From NCBI GenBank assembly GCA_944472155.2, contig OX235279.1, forward strand, positions 176,183,868 to 176,247,867: 64,000 bases of DNA, written 5' to 3'. Positions 31,950 through 42,239 of the stretch are shown here, in pieces. The position numbers and the translations under genes were made by a program. Below the pieces are notes generated by a model, which saw only the letters and a program-made list of their open reading frames with translations, was not told the origin of the DNA and searched no databases. Origin of the DNA: Trichobilharzia szidati (Eukaryota; Platyhelminthes; Trematoda; Strigeidida; Schistosomatidae). The stretch's first letter is position 1. Each line of letters starts with the position of its first letter.

Positions 31950-32140
31950 ATATTGAAAACAATGTGTAAGCGACTTGATATGATTATGAGCAGTAATGAA
32001 TTGTGCTCGAAATGTGGTCATCAGTTAATATTACTGTACAACACTGTGTGATTTATCAAAATAAAATCTTATCCATAATGGGGTTTTTTAATCTACCACA
32101 ATGCTCAAGTTTTATACTTATATCAACTACACCAAAAAGC
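31950..32140. mobile_element. PLE terminal repeat fragment
   Basis: Plus strand GAGCAGTAATGAATTGTGCT, CGAAATGTGGTCATCAG (31988-32025): a hairpin GAGCA/TGCTC followed by CGAAA, the same type as 38975-39045 and 55690-55730. Confidence 0.55.
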
Positions 32141-32238
32141 AACAGGATGAAACAATGTGACAGTGAAAAAGACAGTAAAAAAAGCATCAAATCAATAAGT
32201 TGAATTAGTTTTCTTCTCTTAGCTGGTTGATTTAACTG

Positions 32239-32560
32239 CGAAGCTTTCTTCGTCCTTCTACTAGACAACATCTTCAGAGCAGATTTTAGTTTAAAAATGA
32301 ACTCATTTAAATTCTCCATGAATGATGTAATTGTATCTCCTGGCAACCGGTGTCGTGACTGGCTGCTAATTTACCTCTCTCTCTATTGATCATATTTTTA
32401 TTGACTTAGAATTCGAATTTTCTTGTCATGTGATGATTTACTTTTTATTAGTTGGTAAATTTGATCTACTGTGAATTGTTTGTTAATTGCTAATTCACTT
32501 GAGTACCAGGTTTCTAGGAATTCTCTGGCACATCTAGTGTTTTTGCTTTATTTATTAATT
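32239..32560 (-). pseudogene. PLE C-terminal fragment with 3' hammerhead-like motif
   Basis: Minus strand: FLETWYSSELAINKQFTVDQ, IYQLIKSKSSHDKKIRI (about 32530-32410) matches the C-terminus of the copy at 1248-1840. Its terminus at 32282-32239 reads CTGAAGATGTTG, then GGACGAAGAAAGC, the same motif as at 1248-1288. Confidence 0.65.
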
Positions 32561-32564
32561 AATT

Positions 32565-33160
32565 TATTCATGTTACTTTTGAGTTTTTCTTAATCCCTAT
32601 ATACACTACCATATTTTCGTATCCGAACTTCCTGTCTATTTTGCCATTTAATTATTTCTACATATTTAATCCCTAATTGCATTAACAATTATTCGTCACA
32701 TTAGCCATGATCTCACTAGATATTTTTTATCCAAACATCCTGTCTATTGTTGTTATTTCTACATTCCTAACCCCTAGTTGCACAATACGTCAATCTTCTC
32801 AGTAATTATGATGCTACTTTGTTTGAGTTTCTATTCCGTCCCCCTGTTTATTATGGCATTTTAATTCCTTATTGTAATTTTATTAGTTTGACTCTTGACG
32901 GGAATGTACAGCCTTGTTGATGATTTCGTCGAAAAGAAAATTATCTTCGCTGTAACTGTCTTTTTATTCCCTATGACCAAATGTGTATATTCCGTGATTT
33001 GAAAAGGCGGCCTAGCTGAGAATTTCTCCAGATGTTGGAAACCACTACAGATGACGTAAAACTGGTACAACTCGAAACTAGTCAGAGTGACATCAGATGT
33101 TATTTCTTTACATCCTACAACATCCATATAAAATGCTATCAACTTTTTAAACACTTATCT
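32565..33160 (+). mobile_element. PLE 3' region and terminal repeat
   Basis: The pyrimidine-rich 3' region (32565-32890) leads to GGGAATGTACAGCCTTGTTG, ATGATTTCGTCGAAAAGAAA, ATTATCTTCGCTGTAACTG (32900-32955). TACAGC and GCTGTA are complementary and enclose a hairpin GATGA/TCGTC and an AAGA/TCTT hairpin. 33000-33160 continues to the next PLE. Confidence 0.6.
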
Positions 33161-33189
33161 TGTTTCCATTAATTCTCTCGTTGAACTAA

Positions 33190-33883
33190 GTGCCTTCTGT
33201 GAGAAATTTAAAATGGTACTTGTTATCGAGCAATTAAATCCAATTGAAAAAGAAAGATAACACCTGACTGAAATACTGTTAGATAATAATTACCCACTGA
33301 GATTTATTAGACGTTACGAAGGTGTCAACCATAGAGCTTTACCAATCCAATCAGCTCTCAAAAAGGATATTTACATATCCTTGCCGTTCATAGGTGATCA
33401 ACAAAGTCTAGTCACTAGACAAAGACTCAAGGCCGCAATTAATAGAACTTTTTATGCAGCTAAACTTATCTTTATAGAGAAAACGAGAAATATGCTGTCC
33501 TGTAGCCCTCACATTATCCGAACGATAGTGTCACATCCCACTGTGTTTATCAATTTACATGTATGTGTGGAGACACGAACATAGGGAGGACCCATCGGTC
33601 CCTACAGCTTAGGGCTACAGAACACCTTCCAAAGTGGCTGCAACAACAAATGAAATTGCCAGACACAACTGAACACGGAAATAGATGTCAGACATCATCT
33701 ATAGCGAAGCATATTATAGAGACGATTCATAAGGTTGATTTCAACAATGCCTTTAAGCCGATATACAAAACAAGGTTGGGCCACATACTTAAATTCGTTG
33801 AAACCTTATCCATAAAAGGACTTAAACCTGCCTTATGTGTCCAAAAGTTATTTGTTATTACTTTAAACCAGCCTTGGTAATCC
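33190..33883 (+). pseudogene. PLE linker and GIY-YIG domain
   Basis: LVIEQLNPIEKER, then TEILLDNNYPLRFIRRYEGV and RLKAAINRTFYAAKLIFIEK form the linker (33210-33490). After one frameshift near 33540, VYQFTCMCGDTNIGRTHRSL (33548-33606) starts the GIY-YIG, followed by EHLPKWLQQQ, SSIAKHIIETIHKVDF, FKPIYKTRLGHILKFVETLS and ALCVQKLFVITLNQPW to the stop at 33878-33880. The GIY motif is NIGR instead of YIGR. Otherwise intact over 105 codons. Confidence 0.8.
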
Positions 33884-33919
33884 AATTTAAAACCAACGAC
33901 CAATTTACTCCATAATATT

Positions 33920-34066
33920 CAAGTATTGGTTTGTAGGGATTTGGTTGATTGGTTACAGGATTTCATCATGAGCTGACATTGGTTAGAGAACCATTGGAAA
34001 ACCTGCAGGAAGTACTGGACAGCTGTTTCGTCCTGGTTCGGGACTCTTCAGCAGTACGCACCCATA
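33920..34066 (-). mobile_element. SINE B tail plus intact hammerhead, head missing
   Basis: Minus strand. Tail TCAAGTATTGGTTTGTAGGG.. (plus strand, from 33920) through GAGCTGACATTGGTTAGAGA to the ribozyme; homology ends at about 34066, nine bases past the ribozyme's 5' strand. A 5'-truncated retrotransposition product is likely. Confidence 0.75.
34012..34057 (-). ncRNA. Hammerhead ribozyme, fully consensus core
   Basis: Minus strand, 46 nt in order: stem I GTACTG; box 1 CTGAAGA; stem II GTCC, loop CGAACCA, GGAC; GAA; self-complementary stem III ACAGCTGT; cleavage C (34018); stem I CAGTAC. Every conserved position of a hammerhead is met. Stem III has no loop, so activity would be best in a dimer, as for SM-alpha and newt satellite hammerheads. 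Confidence 0.85.
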
Positions 34067-34079
34067 ACCAATTACTCCA

Positions 34080-34350
34080 TAATATTTTCAACCCCTTCTT
34101 TGCTTTGTTTTTTCCTTTTTTATCTTTCTTACCCACACCTTTGCGTCTCCCTATCCATTACTTATGACCTTGATCTGTACACAATCTGACCTGTTTTATA
34201 TTATTCATGCCTTCTTTAAAAACTGTGTATGACAAGTACGCGTGTGATCAGAATATCCGAAATGTGTTACGCCAATACATTACACGTTTCAGATAAACTA
34301 CGTCTTCTTATTGTGTTGTCGAAATTCATAAAGGGAACTAATTGCTTTAA
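34080..34350. other. Unassigned stretch
   Basis: Pyrimidine-rich at the start, with no recognised coding or repeat content. Confidence 0.35.
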
Positions 34351-34354
34351 ATCC

Positions 34355-34700
34355 ATGACAGGTAGTTTAAGCCACGTCGAGAGGTGTAGACTTTCTGGCT
34401 GGGATCCTTGAAATGGTAAGAACCAGTGAAGACTGAAGACAATCGGTGATAGGTATCGAAATCCTCGTTTTCAACAGCTCAGATGCATTCACGTTTTGTA
34501 TGATTTGTCATATCCAGTAAAACTCCATCCTACTTCTTCTTTTTCTTCTGTATCACTATTCTTCTTCCCTCACTCACATTTTTCGTCTTTTGACTCCATC
34601 TCTCTACTTTTACTTCATGTTCCGTATGAAGGGACTGTGACAGCTCAAACTGCTGTGCATCTGCGCAAATTTCTGTGCTGAAACCAGTCGGTCCAGTCAT
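34355..34700 (+). mobile_element. LINE-1 family 3' end fragment
   Basis: GGTAGTTTAAGCCACGTCGA, GAGGTGTAGACTTTCTGGC, AACAGCTCAGATGCATTC and ..TCAAACTGCTGTGCATCTGC match the 3' UTR of the copies at 14.7 and 42.9 kb, with greater divergence and no microsatellite end. Confidence 0.6.
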
Positions 34701-34879
34701 GGTACATTGATTGCCTTCCTCATCACAAGTATTTGTATTTCTCTACATAGAATTAAAAAGCGTCCCCGAAAAAAACACATACCCTTTAACAAGCAAAAAT
34801 TAGCAAACTGAAGCCTTCTGTAGACCTAAAGAACAGCTACTGACCATCTAGTAAGGACAGTTTAAAATTATTAATCATA

Positions 34880-35260
34880 ATGGAAAGGAGTTTACCGGAT
34901 GACAATGTTTCGAACACACTTCTATATTCTTCATATATCATGTCGCCAATTATAACCACACAAATTTGAAACTTGAGTTTTCTATATTTCTCTTTGTTTT
35001 TTCCTATTTGTCAAAGGGGTAGTAGGATTTACCAGGTGTCCGGGTGCTTAGTCATTCCAATTACAGGTGTTTGCAGTTGATTCGATAGACAAAGCTTCCG
35101 TTATCAATCTCTCCATCCACACTGTTACAGTAGATTTTAAAACTGTCATATTATCCCATCCATCCTATTGTATGGTTGTGTGTAATTGCATGTAGTGAGT
35201 GGTATAGCTGAACTATTCTCTAGATTTCTTACCTTATTAAGGTCAACTAATGTATATTTT
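34880..35260 (-). pseudogene. PLE C-terminal fragment (third subfamily)
   Basis: Minus strand counterpart of 38720-39000: NHTIGWMG-like, TVLKSTVTVWMERLITEAL, ESTANTCNWND and the terminus GAAGTGTGTTCGAAACATTG, TCATCCGG (about 34945-34905). Broken frames. Confidence 0.6.
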
Positions 35261-35424
35261 TGTCCTCCGCTAGTCTGACTGACGCCGTTCTACTACTTCC
35301 ACCTGTGTATTTCACCTGACAATCATTTCAACAAGCTAGTAGATAAACTGAATTGTTTTCTTTAATGGGCTGTTCTGCACCACTAATTCTTCAACTGACA
35401 AAGCTTATTTCTAATTCACTTTGT

Positions 35425-36480
35425 GGGTGATTGATTGACAGTCCTTCTAGGCGAGGACTCTGACAAAATGCAGAGTCTACTGAACACCATGAGCAACAAT
35501 CTTCGTATGTTTGGCATGCGATTCGCCCCTGTAAAATGTAAGATGATGAAGAAGGATTGGAGTTCACCGACCTCTAGATTAGAAATAGGAAGTGAAGTGG
35601 TAGAGCACGTTGACCGCTTCACTTACTTGGGAAGTACCATCAGCCCCAACGGGTTGATCTCAGACGAAATATCAGCACGGATACAGAGGGCTAGGTTCGC
35701 ATTCGCCAGTTTACACCGTCTCTGGCGTAGACGTGATATCCGACTATCGACCAAAGGGCGTGTGTACTGCTCATCAGTCCGCTCCGTCCTCCTTTATGGC
35801 TGACTGTGAGACCTGGCCATTGAGAGTGGAAGACATGAAAAGGCTGGCTATCTGTCTTTGATCATAGGTGCCTGCGTTCAATCTCCCGTGTGAAGTGGTA
35901 TAATGAGGTGAGCAATATTGAGGTAAGGCATCTGTCGAGTGCTAGGTAACGAGGGGAAATCAATCGACGAAACTGTGAAATTACTTCGACTGAGATGGTT
36001 AGGACATGTGTTACGTATACCTAGTCATCGCCTTCCTCGACTACGGGCAATGTTAGCTGATATAGGGTCAGGTTGGAAAAGAGCTAGCCAGTGGTGGTCA
36101 AATCAAAACATGGCTTCACCAGTCAATGAAATCTACAACAATTAGTTTAAACTAGCCACATAGGAAGGTGTAGACTTCCTGACTGGTTGGGGTCCTCGGG
36201 ACGGTAAAAACCAATGGTTGGAAACAATTGGTGATATGGCTCAAAGTGATCGTTCTCAATGGCTGGCGCAGATATATCCACTCCTTGTGACTTATGATTT
36301 CCGATGAAACCGTTTTGTTCTTCATTATTACTATTCCTTTGTCTCACACATCTGTTTACTGTCTATATTATGCATTTCTTCCCCTTTCTTCTCTTGCTTT
36401 GTGTGCTACATGGAGTGTGGCGACTTGAACTGCCGCACATATGTGCAAAGTTCTATGTCGAAAACCGACCGACCGACTGA
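35425..36480 (+). pseudogene. LINE-1 family, RT thumb to 3' end
   Basis: VLLGEDSDKMQSLLNTMSNN (35440-35500, just after the RT catalytic YADD position), RMFGMRFAPVKCKMMKKDWS, HVDRFTYLGSTISPNGLISD, ISARIQRARFAFASLHRLWR (122 uninterrupted codons, 35435-35803), stops, then KLLRLRWLGHVLRIPSHRLP and SGWKRAS. The 3' UTR ends in CCGACCGACCGAC at 36463-36478. The best-preserved copy of this family here. Confidence 0.8.
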
Positions 36481-36717
36481 GCCACTCTTATTCCTGCCAG
36501 TATTGGTAAGATCTCTCTGCCGTAATGTTTCCGAGGTTTCTTCTTTGAATGGAAGTGGTACTGATGATTTAGACTCCCTATTGTTGGTGTTGTCATTATT
36601 CTGTGCATGTCTGACATGCATGTCGTCATTAATATTATTATTACTACCACTATCATAATTATTAATCTTATTTTTAAATTTTCCTGTATACTTCCTGATT
36701 AATTTATAAGAGTAATT
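36481..36717. other. Unassigned stretch with AT-rich microsatellite
   Basis: ATTATTATTATTACTACC run near 36632-36650. Open frames on both strands are short and overlap, with no motif. Confidence 0.35.
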
Positions 36718-37145
36718 TTAAAGCTTCAAAGCTTCTCTTATATGACTCACTTCCTCTCTTAGATTTTCCTTCGTACTACTTAGTTTTTGTGCCCTATCAT
36801 CACCTGAGCACTTCAGCAATCTCATTTTTACTGGCATAGCATGGGATGATCGGAAATCCAAATATCTGTTTGAATGTTTGGGTTTTCTGTAAACACTAGT
36901 GTTTAACTTCCCATCTTCTCTCCTTTTTACGCTACAATCTAATATTGAAAGCTCCCCGTCTTGACTTTCCCATTCATAAGTGAATTGAATTGCCTCCACC
37001 TTTGAGTTGATGTGTTCGAAAAATCTGTTTATGTCCTAAGTTCTAAATACATTGAATGTGTCATGTACATACCTCCACCATACCTTTGGGCAGGAGTGGT
37101 GCGGCGGGGCTGAACGTTTCAATCGCTTTGTTTTCCCACCTATCC
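36718..37145 (-). pseudogene. PLE RT domain fragment
   Basis: Minus strand 93-codon open stretch (36999-36718): EAIQFTYEWESQDGELSILD, CSVKRREDGKLNTSVYRKP, HSNRYLDFRSSHAMPVKMRL. This is the PLE RT segment after the catalytic motif (FLD..V.R..DG.L.T.VYRKPTHS.RYL). Upstream (37145-37000) ETFSPAAPLLPKGMVEVCT continues it with a frameshift. It stops where an oppositely oriented PLE end begins. Confidence 0.75.
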
Positions 37146-37450
37146 ATAAGTATATGCCACTATTGAAGAATGATTCAACACCTATCTACTGACACAGCTG
37201 GAAAACTCTACTACCCCAACCACGACAAATAGAAGAACACAAAGAAAACTATAAAACTCAAGTTCCGAATTTGTGTGCTTATAATTGACGATATGATTAT
37301 GAAGAATAAAAAAGTGTGTTCGAAGCATTATCATCCAGTTAGTAATAATACTATTTCACTCACTGTGTGAAATATCTAATAAACAAACTAATATGGAATT
37401 ACACACTACCACAGTGCCCAAGTTTTACACATACATTAAAATTAATCTTT
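37146..37450 (+). mobile_element. PLE C-terminal tail and terminus
   Basis: HPDIWKTLLPQLRQIEEHKE-like sequence (about 37185-37245) followed by the terminus ATATGATTATGAAGAATAAA, AAGTGTGTTCGAAGCATT (37300-37336) and TCTAATAAACAAACTAATATGG. It matches 38900-39100. Confidence 0.6.
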
Positions 37451-37483
37451 CACATCTCCATACACCAACAACAACACATTTAT

Positions 37484-37715
37484 ATATTAGATAGTTGGGG
37501 GCAATCGGCCTCAGGAAGCACTGGACCTAGGTTTCGTGCTAGCTGGCACTCACCAGTCAGCAAGGCGTGTCTGCAACCTTGAAGGAACTCATGTCACTTC
37601 TGTGATGGTCACATTGCAAACGTGACTTACTGATAGAACTCAGTCTGCACCAAACAAACAAAGGACTAGCCAGACACATCACACTAGTTACTAACTACTG
37701 TCCAATCAGAAAACA
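37484..37715. mobile_element. SINE C copy, tRNA part deleted
   Basis: ATTAGATAGTTGGGGGCAAT, CAGTCAGCAAGGCGTGTCTG and, after a junction at about 37605 that lacks the box A/box B region, GACTTACTGATAGAACTCAG and CTAGTTACTAACTACTGTCC. The flanks match SINE C copies at 46.7-47.3 kb. Confidence 0.55.
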
Positions 37716-37719
37716 CATT

Positions 37720-38465
<746 letters not shown>

Positions 38466-38469
38466 TATG

Positions 38470-39100
38470 TGTAAAACTTGAGCACTGTGGTGGTAAGTAA
38501 TTCCATATTAGTTTGTACAGTATTATTTACTGGATGACGTTTCGAACAAAATTTATTATTCATAATGGTATCAATTGTAATCACACGACTCTGATGCCCT
38601 GCAATGATTGTCAGGTCAAATACACAGGTCAAACTAGTAGAACAGGGGCAGTCAAACTAGCAGAACATAAAAACTTAGCAAAATCTAGATTGGTTGACCC
38701 GAATAAGATAAGAAATCTAGAGAATAGTTCAGCTATACCACTCACTACATGCAATTACACACAACCATACAATAGGATGGATGGGATAAGATGACAGTTT
38801 TAAAATCTAATGTCATAGGGTATAGGGAGAAATTGATAACAGAAGTTTTGTTTATCGAATCAACTGCAAATACATGTAATAGGAATGACTCAACACTTGT
38901 CCACCCAGATATCTGGAAAATTCTACTACCCCAACTACGACAAATAGGAGAGAACAAAGAAAACTATAAAACTCAAGTTTCGAAGTCGTGTGATCACAAT
39001 TGATATGATTATGAACAATAAATTGTGTTCGAAACATTGTCATCCAGTAAATAATACTGTTTCACTCACTGTGTGATATACCTAATAAACAAACTAATAT
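38470..39100 (+). pseudogene. PLE GIY-YIG (third subfamily) between inverted terminal repeats
   Basis: CNDCQVKYTGQTSRTGAVKL, AEHKNLAKS (38605-38695), then NSSAIPLH..NHTI and TVLKSNVIGYREKLITEVLF, ESTANTCNRNDSTLVHPDIW to a stop at 39001-39003. The GIY motif is KYTGQT. The terminus at 38975-39045 reads GAACAATAAATTGTGTTCGA, AACATTGTCATCC. The same terminus in reverse orientation precedes the domain (38530-38575). Frameshift in the middle. Confidence 0.75.
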
Positions 39101-39354
39101 GGAATCAAAAGCAAGTTTTTGAGAGTAGGTGTTAATATCATTTACAATTAATTCAAAAAATGCAATAAGTTAGGTTAAACTGGTGATTTTAGTGCCTAAG
39201 TAACGGACTCGCACGCGTACCACTTATCGAAAATCACTCAATCCTAGTTAAAGCTAAGTGTATTCAGTAAGAGAAGTTTCAAGCCATATCGTCAGTGGTT
39301 TTTTCTAAAGCAAGCATTCTGAAGACCGTTGTCAGACAATTTGCAACTCCGAAT

Positions 39355-40092
39355 ATCAACCGAAGGGCATGTGTACTGCTCATCAGTCCGCTCCGTCCTC
39401 CTTTATGGCTGGCTGTGAGACCCGGCCATTGAGAGTGGAAGACATGAAAAGGCTGGCTAGCTGTCTTTGATCATAGGTGCCTGCGTTCTATCTCCCGTGG
39501 GAAGTGGTATACGAGGGTGAGCAATATCAGGGTGCGGCCTCGATCGAGTGCTAGATATGGAGAGGAGGGGAAATCAATCGACTAGGCTGTGAAGTTACAT
39601 CGACTGAGATGGTTAGGACATGTGTTACGTATGCCTAATCATCACCTTCCTCGACCACGGGCAATGTTAGCTGACACAGGATCAGGCTGGAAAAGAGATG
39701 GCGGCAGTCAAACCAAAACATGGCTTCACCAGTCAATGAAATCTACAACAGTTACTTCAAGCCAGCCAGCCACGTAGGAAGGTGTAAACTTCCTGACTGG
39801 TTGGGGTCCTCGGGACGATAAAAAATAATGGTTGGAAACAACTGGTGACATGGCTCAAAATCGTCCTCAATGGCTGGCGCAGATGAATCCACTCCTTGTG
39901 ACTTATGATTTCCAATGAAACTGTTTTGTTCTTCGTTATCACTATTCCTTTGCCTCACACCTCTGTTTACTGTCTCTAATATGCATTTCTCCTACTTTCC
40001 CCTCTTGCTTTGTGAGCTACAATGAGGGAGTGTGGCGACTTGAACTGCCGCACATATGTGCAAAGTTCTATGTCGAAAACAGACTGACAGAC
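39355..40092 (+). pseudogene. LINE-1 family, C-terminus and 3' end
   Basis: STKGRVYCSSVRSVLLYG-type sequence (39357-39410), CLRSISRGKWY, KLHRLRWLGHVLRMPNHHLP (39589-39650), SGWKRDGGSQTKTWLHQS, then the 3' UTR to CGAAAACAGACTGACAGACC. 5' truncated; several stops. Confidence 0.75.
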
Positions 40093-40114
40093 CGTAGATG
40101 GTTAAAAAAAAATC

Positions 40115-40470
40115 GAAGACTTCGACTGGACACTAGTAGTTAGTGTGATGTGTCTGGCTAGTCCTTTGTTTGTTTGGTGCAGATTAAATTCTATCAGTCA
40201 GTCACGTTTGCAATGTGGCCAGCAACAATCTAGGTAGCTCGCTCACCATCACGGTGCACTCTGAATTGTTGATGTTGGATTGTTGGAGGCAATCGACTAC
40301 AGGAAGTCTTGGACCTAGGTTTCGTTTTAGTTGGCATTCGTTGCCAAGGTTCCTAATACGCCTTGGTGACGAGTCAGTGCCGAATAGCACGAAACCTAAG
40401 TCCAAGGCTTCCTCACCTGCAGATTGCCTCCAACCATCTAGTATCATCATCAACTCGAAGACTTCATAGA
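40115..40470. mobile_element. SINE C inverted pair
   Basis: 40270-40335 (TTGGAGGCAATCGACTACAG.., GACCTAGGTTTCG) is repeated inverted at 40390-40445 (CGAAACCTAAGTCCAAGGCT, CAGATTGCCTCCAACCATCT). The left flank (40115-40215) is the CTAGTAGTTAGTGTGATGTG / GTCAGTCACGTTTGC part of SINE C. Confidence 0.6.
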
Positions 40471-40479
40471 TAACTGGCA

Positions 40480-40905
40480 TAATTTCGTCTACCTATGCCT
40501 AACCTCTCTCTTCCCAACCCAGAGGAAATTCAAATGAAGGCGGTAGCTGGTGGTCGCATAACACGTGTCCTAGCTATCACAGTTGATGCATCTTCACATT
40601 CGCGTAGGGTGACTTACCTACATCACCTCATACTTTCCTCCTAACTTCATTATCACTGACCACACGGTTCCACCTAACAACGGGAGATCAAACAAAAGCA
40701 TTTATATTCAAATAGTTGCTAACGCACTCATATCTCCTATACCTAACGACAGTAAAGTAGTGTGGAGAGGACTAGTGCATAGTGCATACGTCCTTTGAAC
40801 ACGCCGCTTGGTAAACACTAGAAGAGCACTTCATTTCAGCGATGAAATTGTGTCCGCAATCAGTCCATCGGGACTGAAACATAAGTCTATGAAAATGTGG
40901 ACAAC
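40480..40905. other. Unassigned stretch
   Basis: No motif or repeat relationship to the rest of the window was recognised. Confidence 0.35.
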
Positions 40906-40918
40906 AAACATACTTAGA

Positions 40919-41010
40919 CATTTATAAAATTATATTTGTAAAATCTCAGCGAAATTGAAATGATTAATTCCAACGTTTCGTTCGGCAATCTGGTCCGAAC
41001 TTCTTCAGGG
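40919..41010 (-). mobile_element. 92-bp PLE-type mini-insertion with hammerhead-like core
   Basis: Flanked by the 13-bp duplication AAACATACTTAGA (40906-40918 and 41011-41023). Minus strand begins CCCTGAAGAAGTTCGG, loop ACCAGATTG, CCGAACGAAACGTTGG, then an AT-rich end. This is box 1 CTGAAGA, one extra A, stem II GTTCGG/CCGAAC, GAAA and a self-complementary ACGT stem III. The CTGAAGAAG..CGAAACGTTGG layout is typical of PLE termini in animals. Confidence 0.75.
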
Positions 41011-41023
41011 AAACATACTTAGA

Positions 41024-41662
41024 ATTAGTATTATTGTTCCCTTGAGTTCCTAGTGGAACATAGAGCTTCAACTGCACGTCTCCACTTGCTTACGTCTTCT
41101 GCTGTACATTTTTCACCTGCATCCATGTTAGTCCATACTGTTTCAACTCCTCTTCACACGATCTCCTCCATGTCACACTTGGACGTCCCACTCACCGCTT
41201 CCCTTTCGGGTTCCACTCGAGCGATGGCCTGACGCGCGATGTCACCCAGCGGTCTCCTCAGCGAGTGTCCAATCCATCTCCACTTTCTCCTGCATATTTG
41301 TTGGGCGATTGGTTCTTGTTTTGTTTGTTCCCATAGCTTCTTGTTGGAGATTCTTCCCGGCCATGTGATCTTCAGTATAGAGCGAAGACAGTTGTTGATA
41401 AAGGTCTGCAACAGGCTGTTGGAAATACTCTTGGTGACCCGCCAAATTTCTGATACGTATAGAAGAACTGACTGACTTGACGTTTGTATTGAAAATCCGA
41501 ATTTTGTTGTTGATGTTGAGAAGTAACGAAGATTTCCAGATTGGTTTCAGGTTGATGAATGTGTTTCTCGCCTTCCCGATTCTCGATTTGACATCCTCCT
41601 CCGTTCCTCCTGTAGTTGAGACACAATGCTCCCTAGATAAGTGAATGAAGTAACCTCAGTGT
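41024..41662 (-). pseudogene. RTE-like LINE, C-terminus and 3' end
   Basis: Minus strand: YTYQKFGGSPRVFPTACCRP-type region, LQTFINNCLRSILKITWPG, RISNKKLWEQTKQEPIAQQI, CRRKWRWIGHSLRRPLGD, IARQAIA, RGKR..GRPKCDMEEIV; the 3' end GTTCCACTAGGAACTCAAGG, GAACAATAATA is at 41050-41026. Its 3' end abuts the mini-insertion's target duplication. The C-terminal block is readable over about 85 codons (41411-41154). Confidence 0.8.
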
Positions 41663-41664
41663 GT

Positions 41665-42238
41665 TTAATAGATTTCATTCTGACAGCGAATTCATTCACC
41701 TAACAAGACTTTATTATATCTCAAAGTGTATCTCGGTTAGCAAGACTTTCTTCTGGTAACAGGCCGAATTCTTGAACACCGAAGTCGACTAGGGTCAAGA
41801 GTGATAACAATTGGCATTCCTCGTGGACAATACTGGCTGTTGTCAACTCAGATGGCAATTCACCATAAACTCTCAGTCAGACATTTAAATATTCTACAGC
41901 GTAGTGAAATCCATATAGAATAGAAGTAAATTAATAGAACAGTCAATAAAGTTTTCTGATAATTCAATTAAAATTAAAACACAATCATTTGAAGCGGCTT
42001 TCATGTGTGCAATGTAATTTACAAAGAATTCAATTTGAATGGAGAAATAACTCAACAGCATATTTGCGCTGGTTAGCATTTCAAAACTAATTACAAGTAC
42101 TCATGGCTTGATACTGAAAGACCGTTAAATGGTTCCGTTAAAAATTACTCTCAGTTTTCTTTTTCGTGATATTCTGAGTTTGTATATTCTTAAAGTGTCA
42201 GTTTGAGGGGATCTGACTGATTTCCAGTTAGATGACGG
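41665..42238. other. Unassigned stretch
   Basis: No open frame above background. No recognised repeat. Confidence 0.35.
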
Positions 42239-42239
42239 A

